From Caldilinea sp. CFX5 (GTDB taxonomy: Bacteria; Chloroflexota; Anaerolineae; Caldilineales; Caldilineaceae): a stretch of 64,000 nt of DNA. The position numbers and the translations under genes are program-made. The DNA is taken from positions 62,001 to 126,000 of the forward strand of contig QWII01000019.1 in assembly GCA_021405325.1 (NCBI GenBank), given 5' to 3'. Below the pieces are notes generated by a model. It searched no databases and was not told the origin of the DNA. It saw only the letters and a program-made list of their open reading frames with translations. Of this stretch, positions 8,021 through 16,053 are shown one piece after another (the first letter of the stretch is position 1; each line of letters opens with the position of its first letter).

Positions 8021-8500
8021 TCACGCGCTCCGCTGCCAATCACCCGACTTACCCCCATACTTTTCCAGCAACCGGATATTACCAATGATCATAGTCTTTT
8101 CGACGGCTTTCGCCATGTCGTAGATGGTCAAGGCGGCGACACTAACAGCGGTTAACGCCTCCATCTCGACGCCGGTTTGACCGTTGCAGCGCACGGTGGC
8201 CGTAATGATGACGCGACTGGCCGCTTCGTCAAGGGTAAAGTCAACGGCGACTTTCGTCAGCAATAACGTATGACAAAGGGGAATCAGATCGGGCGTGCGC
8301 TTGGCGGCCATGATACCGGCAATGCGCGCCGCGGCCAAGACATCACCCTTGGGCACATTGCCGTCGCGAATCGCGTGTAGGGTTGTCGGCAACATCACGA
8401 CTTCCCCTTGGGCCACGGCTGTCCGCGTGGTGACGGTTTTGTCACCAACATCGACCATGGTGGCATGGCCCTGTTCATCCAGATGTGTAAGCTGACTCAA
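8021..8500 (-). CDS. moaC: Cyclic pyranopterin monophosphate synthase MoaC
   Basis: 159 aa, the usual MoaC length. With MoaA it converts GTP to cyclic pyranopterin monophosphate in molybdenum cofactor synthesis. Family blocks are intact: [17 protein letters not shown] at the start, PLCHTL (74-79), GVEMEALTA (110-118) and YDMAKAVEK with the catalytic Asp128 and Lys131. It is separated from moaD-moaE by 53 bases and from moeA by a 230-bp palindromic spacer, all on the minus strand. moaA is not in the window. Confidence 0.96.
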   Translation of the reverse strand: MSQLTHLDEQGHATMVDVGDKTVTTRTAVAQGEVVMLPTTLHAIRDGNVPKGDVLAAARIAGIMAAKRTPDLIPLCHTLLLTKVAVDFTLDEAASRVIITATVRCNGQTGVEMEALTAVSVAALTIYDMAKAVEKTMIIGNIRLLEKYGGKSGDWQRSA

Positions 8501-8525
8501 AGTCCGTTCCTTTGTTTGTTGAGGC

Positions 8526-8727
8526 GGAGATTGAGAGATTCAGAGATAGAGAGATTGCTGGTTAATCTTTCAGGACTTAAACAAGGGCCGGCCAGACCTC
8601 CGGGAAGGGGGCAACTATCGACTGCTAATACAAAGCAGTTCCCGCTCCCTTCCCGGAGGTCTGGCCTGTCTACCCTTACATTCGGCGACTAACGCCAATC
8701 TCTCTATCTCTGAATCTCTCAATCTCC
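8526..8727. repeat. Nested inverted repeat inside the moa operon
   Basis: The outer arms 8526-8557 and 8696-8727 are perfect 32-bp inverted copies built of GAGATTGA-like units. A second perfect 20-bp pair (8590-8609 and 8647-8666, GGCCAGACCTCC...) lies inside, with ACTGC/GCAGT at the tip. It lies between moeA and moaC, which share a strand, so it is intra-operonic. Confidence 0.85.
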
Positions 8728-8729
8728 AA

Positions 8730-9980
8730 CTAATGACCGATCCAAAGCGCTGAAACCACCGCCCCCACCGGCAGAACGCCTTCCGCCTGCGGCAATTCGA
8801 GCAGCGCATTGGCGCTGCGCATACTCAGCAACCGGCTGCTGGCCTGGCTGCCGGTGCTGGTGGCGCGATAACCGCCTTGCCCATTGTTCAGGGAGCTGTC
8901 CCAGGCGAGCGTAGCGCGATGATATTCGGGCCGGTAGGCGTCCAGCGTCAAGGGTTGAGCCAAGTGGGCTTGCACCCGTTGCAGGTGCGGATCAGACCAA
9001 CCGGCCAACTGGCGTAACGCCGGCACAACAAACAGATAATAGGTGACCAGGCTGCTCACCGGGTTGCCCGGCAGACCAAAGACCAATTTGCGCTGGCCGG
9101 CCACGGTTACGGTGGCAAAGGTGAGCGGTTTGCCCGGTTTCATGCGGATACGACCAAAATGAACCGTGCCGGCCTGCTCCAAAATCGGCTTGATGAGATC
9201 GAGATCGCCCATCGAAACGCCGCCGGAGGTCAACAAGACATCTGCTGTCGCCAGCCCCTGTTCAATTTTTGCTTGTAACATCACCGTCGAATCGCGAGCG
9301 ATCCCCAGATCCAGCGGGACGCCACCGGCGGCCATGACGGCGCTATAGAGCATGGCGCGGTTGCTGTCGCGAATCTGCCCCGGCCCGATGGCTTCCGTCG
9401 GTTCCACCAATTCATCGCCGGTCGAGAGAATGGCAACCCGTGGCCGTGGATGAACACGCACTTGCGCTGCGCCTACCGTTGCCAACAACCCAACCTCTGC
9501 TGCGCCCAGATGTACGCCGGCCGACAACAGCGCTTCCCCTTGGCGAATGTCGGCGCCGATTTTGCGAATATCATCGCCCATGCGCACCTGGCGCCCGATG
9601 CGCACCTGGCGTTGGCCATTGACAGGGGGCAGCGGCGTACTCTCTTCCACCATCACCACCGCATCGGCGCCGGGGGGGACGGGCGCGCCGGTAGTGATGT
9701 AGGCCACGGCGCCAGGTTGCAAGGTGAAATCAGCCACGCGCCCGGCTGTCACCTCGCCGAGCACCGGGTAGTCACCGGGGCCATCGGCGGCGATCACGGC
9801 ATAGCCATCTTTGATCGACGCCGGAAAGGGGGGCAATGGCTCCGGCGCGGTGACAGTTTCCGCCAATACCAACCCGACCACCTCCTGCAACGGCAGGGTT
9901 TGGGGCGGCAATGGCTGGGTTTCGGCCAGGACGATCGCCAGGGCATCAGCCACCGACAACATGGGATAAGATGATTCCAT
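8730..9980 (-). CDS. moeA: Molybdopterin molybdenumtransferase MoeA
   Basis: 416 aa. It inserts molybdate into adenylylated molybdopterin. Family motifs are clear: PFPASIKDGYAV, the ITTGAPVPPGADAVV block, ILSTGDEL, LTSGGVSMGDLD in the MPT-binding domain, and FGLPGNPVSS. The C-terminal domain ends ALLELPQAEGVLPVGAVVSAL. The ATG at 9980 is chosen because longer versions run through the palindrome at 10023-10070 and into the VOC gene; the ATG at 9962 is an alternative and neither has a strong ribosome site. First of the three Mo-cofactor genes. Confidence 0.95.
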   Translation of the reverse strand: MESSYPMLSVADALAIVLAETQPLPPQTLPLQEVVGLVLAETVTAPEPLPPFPASIKDGYAVIAADGPGDYPVLGEVTAGRVADFTLQPGAVAYITTGAPVPPGADAVVMVEESTPLPPVNGQRQVRIGRQVRMGDDIRKIGADIRQGEALLSAGVHLGAAEVGLLATVGAAQVRVHPRPRVAILSTGDELVEPTEAIGPGQIRDSNRAMLYSAVMAAGGVPLDLGIARDSTVMLQAKIEQGLATADVLLTSGGVSMGDLDLIKPILEQAGTVHFGRIRMKPGKPLTFATVTVAGQRKLVFGLPGNPVSSLVTYYLFVVPALRQLAGWSDPHLQRVQAHLAQPLTLDAYRPEYHRATLAWDSSLNNGQGGYRATSTGSQASSRLLSMRSANALLELPQAEGVLPVGAVVSALWIGH

Positions 9981-10022
9981 AAGGTATGCTTCTATCGGTT
10001 TGATAAGTTTTACCGTTGCACC

Positions 10023-10070
10023 AATTTTCATCGTAGAGACATGATAGTTCATGCCCCTACGATGAAAATT
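10023..10070. repeat. Palindrome of the CATCGTAG...CTACGATG family
   Basis: AATTTTCATCGTA and TACGATGAAAATT are perfect inverted arms around GAGACATGATAGTTCATGCCCC. It spans the stop codon of the VOC gene and shares its core with the palindrome at 53144-53195. Likely a transcript end or RNA-processing hairpin. Confidence 0.7.
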
Positions 10071-10464
10071 ATGCCGGCGCCTGACAAATGAACTCCACCT
10101 CATTGCCATCCGGGTCATCAACATACATGGTGCGGCTGGCCAGCACTGGATGTTTGCCGCTGCGCGGCTGGATGCCGGCGGCGACAAAGGTCTCATATTG
10201 AGCATCAAATTGCTCACTCGGCAACGCAAAGGCCAGATGATGGAGTTGGTAGCCACGCGGTTGCGCCTGGATGGCTGCCGGTTTTGGCACTAACACAACC
10301 ATCTGGGGGATGCCGGCGTGGCCCTCGCCCGCTTTTAGAAAAACATTGGGTAGAGTCGGCGGCGAAATGATGGGCAACCCCAGCAACTCATGATAGAAGC
10401 GCACCGCTTGCGCTTTGTCCGTAGTCCACAAGACAATTTCAGCGAGACCGACAATGTGGGCCAT
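10069..10464 (-). CDS. VOC (glyoxalase/dioxygenase superfamily) protein
   Basis: 131 aa with two vicinal-oxygen-chelate halves: IVGLAEIVLWTTDKAQAVRF with FYHELLGLP, then QLHHLAFALP, and the closing MYVDDPDGNEVEFIC. The metal-ligand-type His (HHLAF) and Glu (EVEF) are present in the second half. The substrate cannot be told; relatives are glyoxalase I, fosfomycin-resistance proteins and ring-cleavage dioxygenases. Start at 10464 with AAGGAA upstream. It follows the propeptide-like gene by 11 bases and is likely cotranscribed with the protease. Confidence 0.88.
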   Translation of the reverse strand: MAHIVGLAEIVLWTTDKAQAVRFYHELLGLPIISPPTLPNVFLKAGEGHAGIPQMVVLVPKPAAIQAQPRGYQLHHLAFALPSEQFDAQYETFVAAGIQPRSGKHPVLASRTMYVDDPDGNEVEFICQAPA

Positions 10465-10475
10465 AGGTGTTCCTT

Positions 10476-10802
10476 CTAATGTTTCGATTCGTAGTCCAGG
10501 GCTATATCGATCACGCCAGGCGCATGGGCCAGTTGAGCGGCGGCGTGGGGGGTGCATTGTACAAAGAGCAAGTTGAAGCTGGTTGGTGCGCCGATGCGGG
10601 CCACCTCCTTCGCCAGACCATGCTCCTGAATCCATTGCAACAACTGGCTACGCTTGTGTTGGGCATTTTCCAGCAAAATATCAAATTTCTGGCGTCGATC
10701 ACAAGCGGCCAGCCGTTCCGGCGCCGGCCGATCAATGGTCAGCATGACTTGGACCCAATCTGCGGAATCATGTTTTGGTGGACGATGGTGTCGTTGCTCC
10801 AT
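10476..10802 (-). CDS. Stand-alone subtilisin-propeptide-like (I9-like) protein
   Basis: 108 aa, start at 10802 with GGAGGAAAC. The sequence has no signal peptide. Its layout, WVQVMLTIDRP, a helical middle (RRQKFDILLENAQHKRSQLL) and the ending AQLAHAPGVIDIALDYE, matches the alpha/beta propeptide and inhibitor I9 pattern, in which a final PGV.xI..D strand fits the active site of a subtilase. It lies 88 bases downstream of a subtilase gene on the same strand. I infer that it folds or inhibits that protease in trans. The family assignment rests on pattern reading and is tentative. Confidence 0.55.
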   Translation of the reverse strand: MEQRHHRPPKHDSADWVQVMLTIDRPAPERLAACDRRQKFDILLENAQHKRSQLLQWIQEHGLAKEVARIGAPTSFNLLFVQCTPHAAAQLAHAPGVIDIALDYESKH

Positions 10803-10890
10803 GTTTCCTCCGGGATAATGACTAATTGTCAACGGATAATAATTAATTGTTTGCACCTCCATGTAGCAGACTTGTCATGTGAATCCTTAG

Positions 10891-12156
10891 CTAATAGCGT
10901 TCGACAAAGCGGGCCAGCCCGACGCCAACCCGATCGCGGTCGCCGGCAATCGGTAGCGCATGGGCAAGTAGATGTTGGCGCAATTTTTCGCCTTGCAGCG
11001 TTGGGTCGGCTGAGGCGGCCAGGGCGGCGATCCCGGCGACGTAGGGGGCGGCCATACTGGTGCCGCTGGCCAGGGCATAGACGCTACGGCCATCGATCTG
11101 GCGCTCCAGACTCGACAAAATATCAACGCCATAGCCGACAATATCCGGCTCCACAATCGGCGCCACGGGTGATTGGCCGCCGCCACTAAAAGGGGCCGGC
11201 TTGTGGTCGCGATCCACGGCGCCCACCGAAAGGGTCTCCGGGTAGTACGCCGGCGCCCGCATCCGACCGGGGCCATCATTGCCGATAGCAACAATTGGTA
11301 ATACATTATAATCGAAGAGCAGCGTATTCAAGATCTGCTGAATCCCCCGGCTGACAGCACCCAATTGCGCCACATTCACCCACTCCGGCGGAAAACCGAG
11401 CGAGATGTTGATGATCACCGGTTTGTGCAGATTCTTTTCCAGCCGCACCTCGGCCAACATGGCATTGAGCGCAATCACCACTCGTTCCAGGCTGGTGCGC
11501 AATGTTTCACTCTCAATGACCGACGCCACCATCAAGTCGACGGCCGGCGCCACGCCCACATGCTGCCCACTGATGATACCACAAACATGGGTGCCATGCC
11601 CATCGACATCAAAGCCGCGACAACTGCGCACGGCGTCGGCGGTCGGATCGAGGGGAATATAGCGAAAGTCGATCTGTTTGTGGCGAAACTCAATGTGGTC
11701 AACATCGCACCCCGTATCCAACACGCCGACGAGTACGCCCTGGCCGCGGATATTCTGTTGATGCGCGCGGGTGACCCCGCTGGCGGCCGGCCAGCCGACG
11801 TAGCTGCGCGGCCGGCGCAGGAAGCGGCGATCCATGATAGGGCGCGACAAGGAGAGCGCCACATTCGGCACCACCACATAATCGGGTTCGAGCAACTCGC
11901 GCGCCCGTTCAGCCACCGCCGGGTTAGGCGTCTCGACAATATAGGCTTTGAGAAAATCGAGGCGCTTAAAGGTGTGGCGCAACTGGGGTGTGCGTTCAAC
12001 CGGATCGACTTGCGTCAACCCGATGGCCTGTAAGAGCGCCTGTTTACTACCATTGGTTTCGGTTTGCGCTGCCGTCAGCCGTTGATCCTCCACCGACTGC
12101 GCAGGCGTCGCCTGACCGGTCGTCAACATACGGCGTAACGCCACAAATTTGGTCAT
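10891..12156 (-). CDS. Subtilisin-like serine protease (S8 family), apparently cytosolic
   Basis: 421 aa. The catalytic triad is complete: Asp147 in VGVLDTGCDVDH, His187 in DGHGTHVCG and Ser367 in SGTSMAAPYVAG, with the oxyanion Asn293 in AIGNDGPG. The first 120 residues carry a propeptide-like region (LDFLKAYIVETPNP, EPDYVVVPNVALS) but no signal peptide or lipobox, so the enzyme is probably intracellular or needs an unusual export route. It heads a minus-strand run with the propeptide-like protein and the VOC protein. A TGGTATACT extended -10 lies about 40 bases upstream. Confidence 0.93.
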   Translation of the reverse strand: MTKFVALRRMLTTGQATPAQSVEDQRLTAAQTETNGSKQALLQAIGLTQVDPVERTPQLRHTFKRLDFLKAYIVETPNPAVAERARELLEPDYVVVPNVALSLSRPIMDRRFLRRPRSYVGWPAASGVTRAHQQNIRGQGVLVGVLDTGCDVDHIEFRHKQIDFRYIPLDPTADAVRSCRGFDVDGHGTHVCGIISGQHVGVAPAVDLMVASVIESETLRTSLERVVIALNAMLAEVRLEKNLHKPVIINISLGFPPEWVNVAQLGAVSRGIQQILNTLLFDYNVLPIVAIGNDGPGRMRAPAYYPETLSVGAVDRDHKPAPFSGGGQSPVAPIVEPDIVGYGVDILSSLERQIDGRSVYALASGTSMAAPYVAGIAALAASADPTLQGEKLRQHLLAHALPIAGDRDRVGVGLARFVERY

Positions 12157-12196
12157 AATTTGGTCTGCATTCTAGGTAATGATTTTTGCCCCCATT

Positions 12197-12205
12197 AGTA
12201 TACCA
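12197..12205 (-). promoter_or_regulatory. Candidate extended -10 promoter for the subtilase gene
   Basis: The minus strand reads TGGTATACT, a TGn extended -10, placed to start a leader of roughly 35 bases before the ATG at 12156. No good -35 is visible. The 155-bp divergent spacer also contains ACCATGC/GCATGGT inverted half-sites. Confidence 0.3.
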
Positions 12206-12311
12206 TGCTTTGGCTGAAACGGTGGTACGGCATGGTGATCGTTGGCATGAACGCGCATTTAACGATTTTGTCGGTTTTTCACTTTCTGGTAGAACCGTTA
12301 GAATAAACAAT

Positions 12312-13517
12312 ATGAGTACCAAACGAAAGTCGTCGCGCCAAGCGTCAAAAATACATTTGTTGGACAACCCGCTGGTGCGGATCCTGGGACAGCACGCACC
12401 CGCCCACGCGGTGCTACAGCAGGCCGCGCAAAGCCATGCCTTCCCGCTGAGTTTTCGCCCGGCAACAACAGCGCCGGCGACCGATTACACGCTGGTCGAT
12501 CCGGCGCTGACGGTAATGCCGCCGCTAACTGGTGCAACCGCAATGGATGCCATGCCGCCAACCAATGTCGGTTATGCAGCCTTTACGCCCAAACAACGCG
12601 CGGCCTTGTTGTACTGGCTCAATCAACCTACGGAACCGGCGCCCAGCGCTTTTCAACAGTTCTATCTGGCCCACTTAGAGGTGGGCCTGTTAGAAGCGAA
12701 ACAACTGCCGCGGATCATTGCCGAAGTGCAGCGTTTACAAGGCGCCGTCGCCTGGCAACAGCAAATGGGGTTGGCGCGCTTGCATCTGTTAACCTACTGG
12801 TTGACGCAAGACGGTGTCGCGCTGTCAGCCTGGGCGGGAAGCGAACAGTCAGCGAGGGCGACGCCGGGGGCGCTGGCGGGCGTGGCGTTAGGCTTACAAG
12901 CACTACTCAACCAGCCGTTGCAACCGCAGCAACTCCCCGCGCTCTTGCAGCAGTGGTCGTTGGCGGCGACCTTGCCCAGCCAGGCGCTGTTGACGCTACG
13001 GCTTTCGTCACTGGCGGCCACCCTGGGGCAGGAGCCGTTGGCCTATGCGCTCGCGCAATTGGGGGAGGCGGCGCGACAACCGCAACCCTGGCGCACCCAG
13101 CATCGCGATCTACGCTTTGCCCTCCCCCAGCCGGATGTGCGCCCATTGTTGGAGCCGCTGTTGCGCGATTTTACAGCGTTGTCCGAAGAAGCAACGACCA
13201 TGAGTGATGACGACAGCGACGATGCCGAAGCGGTTGACATTGCCGACCCCGGCTGGCAGTTGGTGCTGGAATTTGGCGAAAGTCGTTCCGACTTTTTTAC
13301 CTTTGCCCTGGAGCTGGCCCAACGGCTGCCCGGTTATGTGGCGCTCATGGATGAAGATCGCCATCTGATTCATCGCATCCATTTTCGCAAGGGCGAAGTG
13401 CGTCACTTCTGGCGGCTCTGGGAATATGTGCAAAGCTGGTCAAGTGTGAAAGTCTATCTCAATGGGGACGAGGTCAACAAGTTTGAACTCTATGGCCGGT
13501 TGTGGCAGGTGCGGTGA
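12312..13517 (+). CDS. TerB-N-like domain protein paired with an AAA ATPase
   Basis: 401 aa, soluble. Residues about 85-130 (FTPKQRAALLYWLNQP, FQQFYLAHLEVGLLE) resemble the TerB-N domain of tellurite-resistance-associated and phage-defence-linked proteins. A long Ala/Leu/Gln-rich helical middle follows, then an acidic stretch (MSDDDSDDAEAVD) and a conserved-looking C-terminal domain (FFTFALELAQRLPGY, HFWRLWEYVQSW). The ATG at 12312 is chosen by composition; the upstream frame reads as non-coding and there is no clear ribosome site. It precedes the AAA ATPase gene on the same strand by about 107 bases, so the two probably act together. Function unknown. Confidence 0.6.
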   Translation: MSTKRKSSRQASKIHLLDNPLVRILGQHAPAHAVLQQAAQSHAFPLSFRPATTAPATDYTLVDPALTVMPPLTGATAMDAMPPTNVGYAAFTPKQRAALLYWLNQPTEPAPSAFQQFYLAHLEVGLLEAKQLPRIIAEVQRLQGAVAWQQQMGLARLHLLTYWLTQDGVALSAWAGSEQSARATPGALAGVALGLQALLNQPLQPQQLPALLQQWSLAATLPSQALLTLRLSSLAATLGQEPLAYALAQLGEAARQPQPWRTQHRDLRFALPQPDVRPLLEPLLRDFTALSEEATTMSDDDSDDAEAVDIADPGWQLVLEFGESRSDFFTFALELAQRLPGYVALMDEDRHLIHRIHFRKGEVRHFWRLWEYVQSWSSVKVYLNGDEVNKFELYGRLWQVR

Positions 13518-13520
13518 AAT

Positions 13521-13610
13521 CAGTAGGTCAGTGGGTCAGTAAGTCAGTAAGTCAGTAGGTCAGTGGGTCAGTTCGATGATAGACTGTCTTACTGTCTTAC
13601 TACCTTACGC
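13521..13610. repeat. 8-bp tandem repeat array (GTAGGTCA-type) with inverted arm
   Basis: Six near-identical units (gtaggtca, gtgggtca, gtaagtca...) run from 13522 to 13571, followed by an inverted arm (ACTGTCTTACTGTCTTACTA). It fills the spacer between two genes of one apparent operon. Confidence 0.75.
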
Positions 13611-13624
13611 TAGGAGTGCGTTGA

Positions 13625-15127
13625 GTGAAACAAGAACTAGATGTCTACATCCGTGCGCGCTACCCGTTGCTCTGGGTGGTGACGCCGGAAGAGAAGCGGG
13701 CGCTGGCCGAGATCGAAGCGTTGGCGCTCGACCAGAAGAAACGGCTGTTGGTCTGGAGCGCAACCACCGGCGTCACCAACCCGGCTTTGCCGGATCGCGT
13801 CGATGCCGGCAAGCGCGATCCCCTGGCGCTTCTGGGGACGATTCTGGAAGACACGGAGTCCTGCATCTGGGTGCTGCGCGACTTCCACCCCTATCTCAAA
13901 GAGCCGACTATTGTGCGCCGCTTGCGCGAAGTGGCCTTTGGCTTGCAAAGTCAGAAGGTGAACAAAACGGTCATCTTGCTGGGGCCGGTCTTCAAGATTC
14001 CGCCGGAGTTGGAAAAAGAGATTACCGTTTTGGATTTCAACCTGCCCACCGAACAGGAACTCGCCACTGTGCTGGATAGCATTATCGAAAAGACGCGGCG
14101 GGGAGAGGCTAAGGTGAACCTGGATCGGCGGCAGCACGCCCGTTTGGTCAAAGCCTGCCTCGGCCTGACCCAAGTCGAAGCGGAAAGTGCGATTGCCAAA
14201 GCGATTATCCAGGCCAAAGGGCGACTGGACGGCGACGCCATTGCCGCTGTCACCGCTGAAAAGCAGCAGATCATTCGGAAGAGCGGTCTGCTCGAATTCT
14301 ATGCCAGCGCAGATGAATTAGGCGCCGTGGGCGGTCTGGCAACGCTCAAAGAGTGGCTGCGCAAACGGGAGCGCGCCTTCGACAAAAAGGCGCGCGATTT
14401 TGGTTTGCCGGAGCCGAAGGGGATCCTGCTGGTCGGCGTGCAAGGGTGCGGTAAATCGCTAGTTGCCAAAGCGGTGGCAAACTCGTGGCGCTTGCCGTTG
14501 CTGCGCCTGGATGTGGGGCGGCTCTTTGCCTCGCTTGTCGGCTCCAGCGAGGAGAATTTGCGTAACGCCATCAAGGTGGCCGAGAGTATTGCGCCGGTCG
14601 TTCTCTGGGTCGATGAAATTGAAAAGGGCTTTTCCGGCGTTGGCTCCAGCAATGTCAGCGATGCGGGAACGGCGGCTAGAGTCTTTGGCAGTTTCATCAC
14701 CTGGTTGCAAGAAAAACAGGCGCCGGTCTTCGTGATTGCAACGGCAAATTCTGTTGAACATCTGCCTCCCGAACTGGTGCGCAAAGGGCGCTTTGACGAG
14801 ATCTTCTTTGTCGATCTGCCCGACTTGCCGGAACGGTTGGATATTTGGGCCATTCACCTCAAAAAACGCAACCGCGATGCAAAAGAGTTTGATTTACCCA
14901 CACTGGCAATGGCGTCGGATGGTCTCTCCGGCGCCGAGATTGAACAGGCGATCATTGCCGGCCTTTACGAAGCCTTTGACCAAAACCGCGCCCTCAGCAT
15001 GGAGGATCTCCTTGTGGTTCTCCAGGACACGATCCCCCTCAGCCGTATGATGGAAGAAGAGATCGAAGCGCTACGCCTCTGGGCCAGACAACGCGCCCGG
15101 CGGGCGTCCGCTACTATAACAAAGTAG
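13625..15127 (+). CDS. AAA+ ATPase, Ycf46-like
   Basis: 500 aa, GTG start with TAGGAG upstream. Residues 1-220 are an N-terminal domain typical of Ycf46-type proteins ([19 protein letters not shown] at the start). The AAA domain has Walker A GVQGCGKS (271-278), Walker B VLWVDE (326-331), sensor IATANS (371-376), arginine-finger region [12 protein letters not shown] and a C-terminal helical lid ([11 protein letters not shown]). Ycf46 proteins occur in plastids and cyanobacteria, where they have been linked to carbon uptake or photosynthesis regulation; the role here is unknown. Its partner is probably the TerB-N-like protein upstream. Confidence 0.88.
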   Translation: MKQELDVYIRARYPLLWVVTPEEKRALAEIEALALDQKKRLLVWSATTGVTNPALPDRVDAGKRDPLALLGTILEDTESCIWVLRDFHPYLKEPTIVRRLREVAFGLQSQKVNKTVILLGPVFKIPPELEKEITVLDFNLPTEQELATVLDSIIEKTRRGEAKVNLDRRQHARLVKACLGLTQVEAESAIAKAIIQAKGRLDGDAIAAVTAEKQQIIRKSGLLEFYASADELGAVGGLATLKEWLRKRERAFDKKARDFGLPEPKGILLVGVQGCGKSLVAKAVANSWRLPLLRLDVGRLFASLVGSSEENLRNAIKVAESIAPVVLWVDEIEKGFSGVGSSNVSDAGTAARVFGSFITWLQEKQAPVFVIATANSVEHLPPELVRKGRFDEIFFVDLPDLPERLDIWAIHLKKRNRDAKEFDLPTLAMASDGLSGAEIEQAIIAGLYEAFDQNRALSMEDLLVVLQDTIPLSRMMEEEIEALRLWARQRARRASATITK

Positions 15128-15132
15128 CTGAA

Positions 15133-15228
15133 GTTGGTTGGTTGGTTTCGACAGGCTCAACCAACCAACTCACCAACCAACTCACCAACCAACTAACTCA
15201 CCAACCAACTCACCAACCAACTCACAGG
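15133..15228. repeat. CAACCAACTCAC tandem array with TCGACAGGCTC hairpin
   Basis: A hairpin GGTTGGTTGGTT-TCGACAGGCTC-AACCAACC is followed by 12-bp CACCAACCAACT units up to the ribosome site of the next gene. The hairpin loop is the same as at 21471, 24897 (inverted) and 44758. Confidence 0.75.
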
Positions 15229-15236
15229 AGGAACAA

Positions 15237-16019
15237 ATGCGTCCTAACAAATTACGCCAATTGCTCAAAGAGAATAAACCCAGCGTCTCCACCCATATCC
15301 ACACGGTCTGGCCGTCGATTGTCGAGGCGATTGGGCATACAGGGATTTATGACTATATCGAGTTTGTGGCCGAATATGCACCCTATGATCTGCATGACCT
15401 GGACAATCTCTGTCGCGCCGCCGAGTTGTATGATCTGGGCATGATGATCAAGGTGGATTATGACACCCATCAATTTGTCGGCCAACGGGCGATTGGCGCC
15501 GGTTTCCAGAGCGTCCTCTTTGCCGATTGTCACAATGTCGAGGAGGCGCGCCACTGCATTCTTTCGGTTAAGCCGGACACCAAGAGCGATGGCGGCAATT
15601 TCGGCGTGGGGATGCGTCGTCACGCCTATATGGGCTATGGCGGCGGGCCGGAATATGTACAGGCGCTGCGTGACACGGTGGTAATGTTGATGATTGAAAA
15701 GCAGGGCGCCGTCGATCAATTAGAGGAAATCCTGGCCCTGCCCGGTCTTGATATGATCCAGTGGGGTGGCGCTGACTATACAATGAATATCGATAAGGCG
15801 GGGCAACGTGGCTCTGCTGAGATCAAAGCGGTCGAGAAATATGTGATCGAAACGGCGCTCAAGCGGGGCGTCCAACCGCGCGCCGAAATCGGCGCGCCCG
15901 AAGAGGCCGACTATTATCTCAACCTCGGCGTCCGTCACTTCTGTATCGGCACCGATATTGCCATTCTTTACCAGTGGTTCAAAAACAACGGCGAAGCCCT
16001 GCGCCGGCTCGTCTCTTAA
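15237..16019 (+). CDS. HpcH/HpaI aldolase/citrate-lyase family protein
   Basis: 260 aa, start fixed by AGGAGGAAC just before the ATG; the longer frame would translate the CAACCAACT repeats. The TIM-barrel pattern of class II, metal-dependent pyruvate aldolases is present: VSTHIHTVWPSIVEAIGHTG, YIEFVAEYAPYDLHDLDNL, MLMIEKQGAVDQLEEI with the metal-ligand Glu, and the closing LGVRHFCIGTDI. Relatives cleave 4-hydroxy-2-oxo-acids to pyruvate plus an aldehyde. The exact substrate cannot be read. It is separated from the ATPase by the repeat array and ends in a strong hairpin. Confidence 0.88.
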   Translation: MRPNKLRQLLKENKPSVSTHIHTVWPSIVEAIGHTGIYDYIEFVAEYAPYDLHDLDNLCRAAELYDLGMMIKVDYDTHQFVGQRAIGAGFQSVLFADCHNVEEARHCILSVKPDTKSDGGNFGVGMRRHAYMGYGGGPEYVQALRDTVVMLMIEKQGAVDQLEEILALPGLDMIQWGGADYTMNIDKAGQRGSAEIKAVEKYVIETALKRGVQPRAEIGAPEEADYYLNLGVRHFCIGTDIAILYQWFKNNGEALRRLVS

Positions 16020-16020
16020 T

Positions 16021-16052
16021 GAGGAGTGCGCACGTGGGCGTGCGCACTCCTC
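16021..16052. terminator. Hairpin between convergent genes
   Basis: GAGGAGTGCGCACG-TGGG-CGTGCGCACTCCTC, a perfect 14-bp stem directly after the aldolase stop and one base before the stop of the opposing gene. It probably serves both directions although it lacks a T-run. Confidence 0.65.
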
Positions 16053-16053
16053 G

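Noticed and set aside
9981..10256. N-terminal extension of MoeA from further upstream
   Set aside because: It would translate the palindrome at 10023-10070 and overlap the VOC gene; the family begins near MLSVADAL.
13576..14079. 167-codon ORF overlapping the Ycf46-like gene
   Set aside because: Arginine/glycine-rich shadow frame of the ATPase gene.
15138..15236. Longer aldolase start giving a THQPTHQPTNSPTN-type N-terminus
   Set aside because: It only translates the CAACCAACT tandem repeat; the ATG at 15237 has a strong AGGAGG site.
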